From the NCBI RefSeq assembly GCF_964355755.1, contig NC_092670.1, positions 8,493,201-8,557,200 of the forward strand: DNA of 64,000 bases. Reading direction: 5' to 3'. The notes under the pieces are model-generated. The model was not told the origin of the DNA and did not search any database. It was given only the letters and a program-made list of their open reading frames with translations. The translations under genes and the position numbers were made by a program. The stretch is from Antedon mediterranea. Lineage: Eukaryota > Echinodermata > Crinoidea > Comatulida > Antedonidae. Positions 23,981 to 34,900 of this stretch are shown here, piece by piece. The number at the start of each line of letters is the position of its first letter. The first letter of the stretch is position 1.

Positions 23981-24494
23981 ATCGCAAAAATAATAGCAGT
24001 TTGTACAGTAGGTCAGTGGTGTAGGAAAGAGTGGTATCGCACAAAATAATAGCAGTTTGTACAGTAGGTCAGTGGTGTAGGAAAGAGTGGTATCGCACAA
24101 AATAATAGCAGTTTGTACAGTAGGTCAGTGGTGTAGGAAAGAGTGGTATCGCACAAAATAATAGCAGTTTGTACAGTAGGTCAGTGGTGTAGGAAAGAGT
24201 GGTATCGCACAAAATAATAGCAGTTTGTACAGTAGGTCAGTGGTGTAGGAAAGAGTGGTATCGCACAAAATAATAGCAGTTTGTACAGTAGGTCAGTGGT
24301 GTAGGAAAGAGTGGTATCGCACAAAATAATAGCAGTTTGTACAGTAGGTCAGTGGTGTAGGAAAGAGTGGTATCGCACAAAATAATAGCAGTTTGTACAG
24401 TAGGTCAGTGGTGTAGGAAAGAGTGGTATCGCACAAAATAATAGCAGTTTGTACAGTAGGTCAGTGGTGTAGGAAAGAGTGGTATCGCACAAAA
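23981..24494 (+). repeat. 56-bp minisatellite, 9 near-identical copies
   Basis: CAGTAGGTCAGTGGTGTAGG recurs at 24006 and every 56 bp to 24454. Copies are essentially identical apart from the first junction (ATCGCAAAAATAATAG against ATCGCACAAAATAATAG). Such homogeneity implies a very recent expansion. The unit shares the word GTACAGTAG with the 46-bp minisatellite downstream of the other zinc-finger gene. Confidence 0.95.
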
Positions 24495-24817
24495 GTCCAA
24501 CAATGCAGAATTACCAATTTATTTGGTTATGTAATTTGCAATGTTTAATATCTCTGTTTCATTTGATTTAATATAAAAGTGGAAATTACAATAAAATGTT
24601 ATGATTGCCTTATTTAAATTTAATGTTTCTTCATTTATTTATTTGACCAAAAAACAATAATGTAAAACAAAACTGAGGAGGAGAATCGGTCAGAACGGTA
24701 AAGCAAAGATTTATAATATTCAAAATCAGCATATAAAACAAGGAAAAAAATAATTTAGCGATTTAGAGAAAGATTTATAATTGCCCAGAAGGACTCGGAG
24801 TCAATTGATGATAAAAT

Positions 24818-24965
24818 ATAAAGCACTGTCTACATAGCACTATCAACATTTTATGTGACAAAAAATGTGATGAGTGTGGACGTGATGATGTCATATACCA
24901 TATTTGGGCATTTCACTACCATATTTGGGCAAATCACACTTTTAGTTTGATAAGACAAAGCTATA
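24818..24965. mobile_element. TIR-MITE family A, copy 2
   Basis: TATAAAGCACTGTCTACATAG at the left and GATAAGACAAAGCTATA at the right, enclosing ACCATATTTGGGC twice. It is more diverged than the other copies. Confidence 0.6.
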
Positions 24966-25882
24966 GGATCGGAAGAGATTCAGAAACAGCTAATTAATAT
25001 TCAAATTCAAACTGTTAATTGCAACAAGGTAAGCATTGTTATATTTACAAATAACAACTACAATTCATTTCGTCACTTTGACGAATTATTTGTGATCATT
25101 GTGAAAACATAATTTTACTGACGTTTCATTTTTAAAAAATAAAATATGAGCGCAAAACATTGATATATTCCATCCATGACCTGATGCATAGGCCTACTAT
25201 TATAGAGTGCTGCTATTAGTGTCATATTTAATATATACAGTATATACGGTATATCTATATACAGTGTAGCATAGGTGAATACGTGACCCACACTATGTTC
25301 TAATGTTTTGGTATGATGATGACAATTTCGGAAGATAATGATTTAAGCAAAAGATATAACTCTTTTAAAATGTTTGTAACTTTGACGAAAGACATGAAAA
25401 ACCCACTTTTTAGTTTCAACTGACCCTTACTATAATGTCAACATTCAACAATTTTTATATGAATTCATATCTACATTTCAGCAGCTTTCATAATAAGTTA
25501 TAAACATCAAGGTCACCTTTAATTCTGAGGAGATGTGTAAGATATTCAAATATACGGTGTAAGTAAAAGTACGTAATACATTTTAATTTTTTAGGCGTGA
25601 CGTGACGTAATCAAATTTGAAACTTATGAGGAAGATTGGTTGAGCAAGCACACATTTTTTTAAACATATATTGTTTTTAAAACTAATAATATTAACATAA
25701 AAATATTTTTTAATTGGATATAATAACTTTAAAAGACCTCTACAAAACAAAAATGCAATAAAACAAAACATGATTTGTTTTAATTTACACGTTTTATTAA
25801 TAAATTATAATTATTATTATTATTAGACGTGTTCGTGTGTTTTAGCATGACACTTTTGCTCTGTATGGCACCCCATTTGCAC
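24966..25882. other. No gene seen upstream of ADRM1
   Basis: AT-rich. A hairpin-like GTCACTTTGAC lies near 25070. (ATT)n lies just before the ADRM1 promoter at about 25808-25824. Confidence 0.35.
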
Positions 25883-25890
25883 TGACGTCA
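25883..25890. promoter_or_regulatory. CRE/ATF site upstream of ADRM1
   Basis: A perfect palindromic TGACGTCA, 42 bp upstream of the ADRM1 start codon. The start itself lies in CAACATGGCGGCC, matching a YY1-type ATGGCGG element. Functional use is inferred. Confidence 0.5.
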
Positions 25891-25931
25891 CATTTTCCCA
25901 ATTGATAATTTGAAAAACTCGTATCATCAAC

Positions 25932-28900
25932 ATGGCGGCCACCGGAGCACTTTTTGGTAGTGGTTCTTCTCGTTCTTCGAGCAAAAACCTGGTCGAATTT
26001 AAGGCTGGTAAAATGCACATGAAAGGAAAGATGGTTAATCCAGATAAACGGAAAGGTCTCGTTTATATTTATCGTTCTGAAGACGCTCTCATTCACTTCT
26101 GCTGGAAGGATCGCTCTACTGGCAGTGTAGAAGACGTGAGTACAGATATGGACGGGACGGAAGAGGGGAAAGAGTGTGCCGCTAGCTAAGAAAGATGGAA
26201 ACTAGGTGGGCTAAGGCTAGAGTAGACCTAGCCTAGGCCTAGATAAGTTAGGCGTATTTTCAAATAGGGCGAACTGATTCTACGTATCCAAATTTCTTAA
26301 ACATGTTAATGTTGTTGTTCCGAAATTGCTATCTTCGTCTGTCATTTTGATGACTTCATGTTTGTAAAAATTAGAATACTAGGTAGGCTAGGCCTACTAG
26401 AGGCCTAGTACTAGTAGGCCTAGCCCTAGGCTAGGGCCTAGACTAGAGGCCTAGGCTACTACTAGGCTAGGCCTAGAATAATAAAAAGGTGGATCCCATA
26501 ATTTTACATGCTTAAATTTTACAGGCCTATGTAGTAGTATGTAATGTATACAGTGTATATGAGTATGATGACACAAAATAGACAGAATTCAGCACTAACA
26601 ACATATCGTATGTATTTTATTTTATTTATTTATTTATTTATTAAGGTATAAAAACATCAAATTCCAACCAGCAGCAAGAGCTGAAAAGGTTGGATTACAA
26701 TCATAAACTTAAAACTGAGAAGAAAAAAACATCATAGTAGATCTAAACTAAACATTAAACTTAAAGGATTCGTGCTACAGTAAGTGCGGAATAGTAGACC
26801 GCCTATATCTTTCAGTGCGACATCTGCAAGAATCCAACTTCGAACTAGTATTGCTCCTTAACGATCTTGAATGCCTATCAGATTTATATGCTGGTAACAT
26901 ATTTCTAAATTTGGTAGATTCTAAAAGACTCTTGCCAAACTTGAGAAGGATCTGTTCTCTACGGGACTTTAAAGAAGGCAAACCTACTTGCTCTAAGGCT
27001 AATTCATAGCTAACATAATGTGGGCTCAAAATTATGCGCAATGCCCGTTTTTTAATTTTTTCTATTAAATTAGATTGCTGAACAGTTAATGATGAATGCC
27101 AAACCTGGCAGGCATATTCCAGCACAGGTCTGATATATGATGTAAATACTGTAACCAGGTCACTGACTGGTGCACTAGACCTTTTCAGGATTTTCTTGAT
27201 GTTATATCATTAACATTTGAACCCCATTTGAGGTCATTTTGGATTATTACGCCAAGCAGTTTTAACTTACTAACTATTGGAAGATTAAAGTTATCAATAG
27301 TGTAAACTAAATTAAGTTGCCGTTGCTTTAAAAAGTTAAATTCAATTACTTGGCATTTAGCTGGTTTAGGTAGAACATCATTAGATGCACACCACTCACT
27401 GACACTATTAAGGACACTTTGTAAGTTAGAGGAAGCACCGCATTTGGTTACTTCCCCTAAGCCCCTTTCTCACAGATGTGTCTGCAATATACCGGTACAG
27501 TGCTGGCATCGTGCCGGTATCGTTACCGGCATACACCCATTCTCATCGGACTATCGTGCCGGAAATATAACCGGTATATACCGGCTTTCTGTGAGAAAGG
27601 AGTCAGGCATATTCGGCCAATAAAAAGTCTCTGACAAAATAATTATTGAGGGCGTCCTTTATTGTTATTATTTTTGTCTAGGGATATATGGCGGCGAATG
27701 TTAGGTTACAGATTATTATCTTCCTTTATAGCATATTTATGCAATACATGCTATGTACAGTATATTGTGCATATATTATACAGGTACAGCAATTAATTAG
27801 CCGTCAATCGGCAATCTGTAAAACACCTTAGGAGGCTGTACAATTTACAAGGCGACGAAGGGTCAGGGGGTCAGGCTAGTTTAGGCACCAACAAAGAGCT
27901 ATATGTATGGCCTAGGCCTGCTATAGATTATGCTACAAATTTCTTCTTGTCCCCTTATTTTAAGCAGCTCTCTTATCTCATTATCCCTCCAGTTCGACAT
28001 TATTATTGTTAATTGAATTGAATCGGCGCCAAAGTGATACACTTGACCGCGCAAGGTGTCTGAAGCCTCGACAGGGAATATAACGGCATTACGTTCTCAC
28101 AGAATGCCTGTCTGGCATTGCGGGGAATATCCCTAGAATATTACTAGGTCTAAAGCAGGTCATGTCGATGCCGGCATGATGCCAAGACGACCCGTTCTCA
28201 CAGAAAACCATACCGGCATGGTAATGGTATATTCCCGCAATATTCCTGGCACTCAGCTCTGTGAGAAAGGGGCTCTAGAGTCAGGTCATCCACAAATTTC
28301 CAACGCCTACAACTTTCAATGGCAGCATCATTTACTAGAACCAAGAATAGTATAGGTCCCAGTTTGGTTCCCTGTGGTACTCCACAAGAGATTGATTTGG
28401 TGGAAGAAACGTGCGTGCCAGGTTTGGTAGTATGAGTTCTTTCACACAGAAAGCTGCAGACGATGGAAACAATGGATGACCTAACTCCAAGTTTAATTAA
28501 TTTATCTATAATAATTGTATTGTTAACTCTATCAAATGCCTTAATAAAATCAATTGTATACAGAGTTCAACTGATTGTTTGGGCTTGTCAAGACTTTCAT
28601 AAACATAATTTAACATATCCACAAGATAATGTATAGTAGATGAACCTTTTGTATTACCATACTGCTTAGTGTCTAATTATTATCAATATCCTCAATAATC
28701 CTCAAAATCTTAGCAAAGACCGGCGTCAATGATATTGGACGAAGATCATCAAAAGAGCGGATCTTCTTCATGCTGACACCGTCATAATAATGACTCTTTT
28801 TCTGTGTGCAATATTCTAACGTACAGTATATGATGACGTGCATGTGTGTGGCGTTTGTTGTTCGGATAACTAACTCGTTAAAGTGACGAGTTCAAATCTA

Positions 28901-31900
28901 GTTTAACTTTTTATTCTGTTATTATTAATATTCATTTGCATTATTATTATATAAATGTAGGATATTGAAAAGGAAATTCTTACGCAATTTCAAATTGGGA
29001 AAAGAAATTTTTAAACTGACTTGTTTTCCCTGTGGTTTGGCATAGTAGTGGTGTAGCATTGTGGCTATTCCTAAGAATTAAATGGTTGTGGGTTTGATTT
29101 CTGAATAAGAAAAAAATAGGCAAGAATTAAATAATATTAATAGCCAAGCCTTGCAGAATACAGTACGTCAAGTTTTATTCATATTTTATTTTCATTTATT
29201 TATTTATTGACTACTTTTGAAACATTTATTATATATACTTTTTGAATTATTTTTTTTTTCTGGTGGAACTAGCCTTAAAGCCCTCCGGGCTTATTTATGT
29301 TTCTCCAGCATAAGTGCATTCTAATTATAAAAAAAAACAAAAAAAACACTGTAATATTATTTCACAATGATGTAACTTATGAAAATAAATTGAATTGAAA
29401 TTGAATTGAAGTTTGAGGTTGTTGCTGCTGAATTGAAATTTCCGAATTGCTGGACAATCAATCTTAATCACTTAATGTATGATTTCTTAAGCTTAGTACA
29501 ATACTTTTTCTTTTAGGACCTCATCATTTTCCCAGATGACTGTGAGTTTAAGCGAATTACTCAATGTACAACTGGAAGAGTTTACATCCTAAAGTTTAAA
29601 ACTGGCAAGAAGTTTTTTTTTTGGTTACAGGTAGGCAAAAAAACCCACAAAAAAATAGTGTTAACAAATTTGTTGAGAGACTGAGCTGAGAGATTTTTTG
29701 ACATAAACCTTTTAAATATCTGTCACACAAATCTCATAACTAAAACAAATTGTCATATATTGAAGGCCTGTAATTGCATTGTACATTGAATGTAATTGTG
29801 CTGATTGGAGCTGGGTGGAAGTACCCACCCTAATCTTATTTTATCTTCCACACAGCCCAATAAATGTCTTCTTGAGGTCCTAAATTCATTTACCAATTAG
29901 AAACACATTCTGAATTTTCCAAACATTAATTAAGCTAGCCCAAAGGTTTCCAGTATTGGGAGAGTTGAGTGTACTAGCACAGTACTGGTGGAATGGGTTT
30001 TATCAATATTTCATGTATTTTTCATTTTTATGTGCTATACTCATTTGGTAGTTTTTAATTATTTGGCATCCCAGGAAGCAAAGACTGATAAAGATGAGGA
30101 ATATTGCCGAAAAACTAATGAGATGCTGAACAACCCACCTGCTCCTGGGTCTTCTGGTGGAGGCGGAGGAGGAGGAAGTGGCGGTGGCATCCCGCCAGAA
30201 TTGGCAGCTGCTCTTGGTGGATCCCATGGAGGTATGTAAACATTTTTCTTTTGTGTGTTTATATAGAAATTTTGATTACCAGACTTTATAGTAAGTGCCT
30301 GTTCAGACATGATTTTGTATTGTAAGTAGTGTACAACTCAATAGAAAAAGATTAGTGGAAGCCCCATGAAAGCTTCAAGATAAATGATTACTTGATTACT
30401 TACAGTAAGTTGAGTCATCAACCAATTGGGTTCTTTATACCAAATGTTTGCTCCGATCATTCATACTGAAAAGGTGTTATGTTAGACTGAACACTTACTC
30501 TATTACAGTATTACTTATTAATATTAATTATAATTATTAATTATAATGTGACTGTGTACTCGCACATTGCTATGCACAAAGCGCCATGAGCTCCACATGG
30601 GTGGGGAACACCGGCGGTATACAAGTTTTCATTTATTATTATTATTATTATTATTGTTGTTAATAAATGAAACCATAACTCAGTACGTCTGAACATACAT
30701 TTAATTAACCCTCTTTATAATTAATACCTAAAATTATCATTTACATTACCTGTAATTATGATTGTGTGTGTGGCTGTAAACAATGCTTTTCTAATTATCA
30801 TTTACATTACCTGTAATTATGATTGTGTGTGTGGCTGTAAACAATGCTTTTCTAATAATCATTTCATTTCTTTTACATATGTTCTGTAGCTGATGGTGGA
30901 CTTCAGAATTTACTGGCCAACATGGATCAGCAGCAGCTATTGCAGTTGTTGTCATCTGCTGGTGGAGGTGGAGGTATAGTTTATTTTATTATTTTATTTC
31001 AGTATAAAAATTTAAAAAACATAACAGATTCAAAAAATTGTATTAGTCCACTTAAAATAGAAATTAACTTTCCCTGGCATAATTAAGAGAATAAATTTAC
31101 ATAGAAAAAGTTTCAAAAATGCTATAGGCCAATATTAAAATACTGTTAATAGGCCAATAGAAGTCAAGACTGATAAAATAATTTATACAATAAGAAATAA
31201 TAACCTCAGAACTTGCATATAAAATAAACACACCGATCAAATATAAACATTCAAAACTATTGCGCAAGACTAAAAAATAAATAAAATCATGAAAAAATTT
31301 AAGAATTGGAGTGCTACCATGTACCTTTTTGAACGGCCTAGCTTCCCGGCCTAACTTTGGATAATGATTCAAGATGGATTAATTAAATAAAAGTTGAAAG
31401 ATAGATTCTCTATTTCTCAAGGAGGAGCCAAGTTAAATAGAGCAGTCAATCTTTCTATGAATGAATTATTCTCACCATTCAATAAATACAGAATATTCAC
31501 TATTTTTTTTGTATTATCATTGCCTATTTTTATCCATTGCTGTTTAGGTGGTATAGGTAACCTTCTTGGAAGTGCAAGACCAGCTACTACTACTCCATCT
31601 GTGTAAGTGATAACATGTTATGCTATTATTATTGTGCTATATTAACAAATATCAGTATGTATATTGATAACAATGTTTAATGACATTCAAGAGCGTAGAG
31701 CGAAAAATCAGTGGGGTCAGAGATCTTTTTACGTTGCGGCCGCAAGTGTATGGAACAGCTTACCAGCAACAGTTAAATGCTCAACTAGTCTAAACAGTTT
31801 CAAGACCAACCTAAAGACGTCGCTATTCGCTGATGTTCTCGCACGTTGTTAATGCACAAAGCGCCATGAGCGCCACATGGGTGGAGGATACCGGCGCTAT

Positions 31901-34900
31901 ATAAGTTTTCATTTATCATTATCATTACAAGAACATAAAAAATTGGCGATATAGCAGAGGATAAGCCTTAAGCCTTGTCTACACTATCAAACTTTATGTG
32001 TCAAAAAAGTTTGATGTGCCTATATATGGTAGTGCTATGCTTAAATATGGTAGTGATATGACATCATCATGTCCATATATGGGCACATCACATTTTTGAT
32101 AGTGTAGACAAAGCCTTAGCTATGATGTTAATAATAATTTATTTAGACTCTAGAAGAAGAATTGACAAATTTCACAATGAAAACTGTCAAGCTAGAGAAA
32201 CTATCATGATTATTTAATATTATGATATCCATTATATATTAATAACGATATATGATGATTACTGCCTATTTTCTGAAAAGTCTGCCGGAATTTCCGCTTG
32301 GGCTGCTCCGTATATCTCTTTTACCAGTTTTTTCCAATCGGATCTTTCATTCATTCATTAATAACAATGTAAATGAATATATTATTTTTTTGTAATTTGT
32401 TGTTTTTGTGTTGGTAAAAAAATATTATCCTCTTAATAAGGGTTGAATCAACCATTTAGCACACTCAAAAGTGTCCCTGTCCCCTAATATGGGTGTCCTT
32501 GAGTAGGGGTTGACCGTAGTGTTAAAAAATATATATTGCCCCTCTTTTCTTGGGAAAGTGTCCCCTGAATAGGAGTACCCAAAGAGGAATGGTTCTACTG
32601 TAGCTTGAACTGTATGTAAAATATCTTACTATCCAATAATAAAACCATGTTTACAATTTATAATTGCTTTTATCTTCTAGGCCCTCAGCTCGAGTGCCGT
32701 CTACAACACCAGCTAGCACTCCCACTGTGGCAGCAAGTGCTTCACCTAGCACTGCTTCATCCAGAGCTAGGCCCGACACAACTAGTTCAAATCAGTCGAT
32801 TCAGTTAACTGATCTTCAGAGTATTCTTAGCACAATGAATAGTAAGGCTCTGTCACACTATCAAACTAGTTTGACAAAAAAGGTGTGATGTGCCCAAATA
32901 TGACAGTGATATGCCCAAATATGGTATTGATATGCCCAAATATGGTAGTGATATGCCCAAATATGTGTAGTGATATGACATCATGTCCATATATGGGCAC
33001 ATCATATTTTGTTGTCACATAAAGTTTGATAGTTTAGACAGAGCTTAAGGCATCCTTGTACAAAATAGAGCATGTTGTAAAAAAAATGAAAGTTGTGAAT
33101 TTTAATATTACTTTACAACTTGCGCACACCACAAAGTACAGTATGTATATCCTACCTGACTACTGTCAGTGGAGTTATTTTCACCATGGTGGCAATGTGC
33201 TAAAAGTTTTACTTTTTATTTACAAAGATAAACTCAGTGCTTTCTATTCTAAACATTCTTCACTTTTTCCAGTTTTCCAACAATTAATTAAAAAATAAAG
33301 TGCATGCAACAGGTGAATAAACTATACATGCATTCAGACAATTAATAGTTTTTATTGCTTGTAAACGTGACAAAAACCTGTAATACGTATAAACACATTA
33401 ATAGATCAACTTTATGTACATGAACTATAAAATCGTAATTAAGCTTTATGCTCTATGTCCAATAGGTGATGGTACAGTACTTATACATGCATACATACAA
33501 AGGGAAATTTGTTTCTTTAATGTTAAAAAATATTTTTTCTTTTCTTTTAGTTCCTCAACAAGAGAACCAGGCAGGTGTGTATAATTCATTCAAAATTGTC
33601 TTCATTCATTATTATTATCATTAAAAATGTCGATGAATTAAATTGAATTGATTATTTTATTTCACTGTTTGCCTTTTAATACCAGACGCTTGACAAATAA
33701 ACTTACTATGATACAGGTGATACGAAGATTAACAAAATTGACACTAGAATCTGACTTGGTTTCAGCTGTCTCAATTCGCATTTATTCTTACATGGACTTC
33801 GAGACAATCTAAATTGTACTTCATTTCTTCTGTTACTGCCCTAATTATAATACACAAAGAGATATTCTACTTGTAAGCGCTAACTCAATTATTGAGGATA
33901 TCCTAGCGAAGGATTTTTCTTTAACGTATAATTTTAAATGTTTAGGTGAAATTTTTATTTTTGGTTCCGATCTTCTTTCCAATAGTGGAAATGCTTTGTT
34001 TTATTATGTACAACAATTTCTTGTTAATTCTGGAAGATTTTATTGATGTTTCTGTTAGTTTTTTGTTTTAAAATGTATTTGTTAATCTGAGGCGTCTTGA
34101 AGCTAAGGTGGTTCCACCTTGTAAGGCGCCTCGGTGTAATTTACTGAATAAAAATAAATAAATAAATAAATAAACTTTCAAAATCTACTCTAAAAGTCTT
34201 CGTAAAGCATAAAGAAATTTGCAAGATGATGATGAGTTATAAAGTAAGTTTTTTTTCTACAGTTGATTTGACACAGGTGCTGACCCATGAAAGTATGGCA
34301 CCAATCCTAGCCAATGAGGAGGTGCAGGAGCGGTTGAAACCATTCTTACCAGAAGGAGGTTCACTTTTGGCTAAGGATTTTGCTGATATATCAACCACTA
34401 TACAATCTCCTCAGTTTCAACAGGTACTTAAATAGTTCTTGATTTATTGCTAGGCCTAGCTCACATACACACTCTACTCCACAACACAACTGTAGACCTA
34501 AGCCTGACCAATGCTTGTATTCAAAGCAACTGACCACTGCCTTTGCAGAAAAAAGCTACTGCATATAAAGTGATAGATACAGTACTTCTCACTTGATGTG
34601 TGCAACAGGTTTCTGGCAACCTCATCATCACTATTTCGACACTGGTAATGATTAAATAGTAAAGTATTTGCTTAAAATGCATGCATCTGACTATCCAAGG
34701 GAACATTTTCAAAATAATAGTAATAATAATAATATGTAAAACGAAATTAAAAAAACAAAACAAAAACCAAATGGTGACAGGTAAATTTGTTGATATTTAA
34801 AAGGTTTGTATTATACTTCAGCTGCCTTAAATGTGGATATAAAAAAACATGAAAATGCATTCATTTTGAGTTGTCATTTAAACAAACTCGTCATTGCAAC

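Noticed and set aside
18338-24494. CRISPR-like regular repeats
   Set aside because: The arrays are head-to-tail minisatellites without unique spacers, in a eukaryotic genome.
29040-29100. tRNA-like string GTGGTGTAGCATTGTGGC...GGTTGTGGGTTTGATTTC
   Set aside because: It resembles the A and B boxes of a tRNA-derived SINE, but stems do not pair and no second copy was found.
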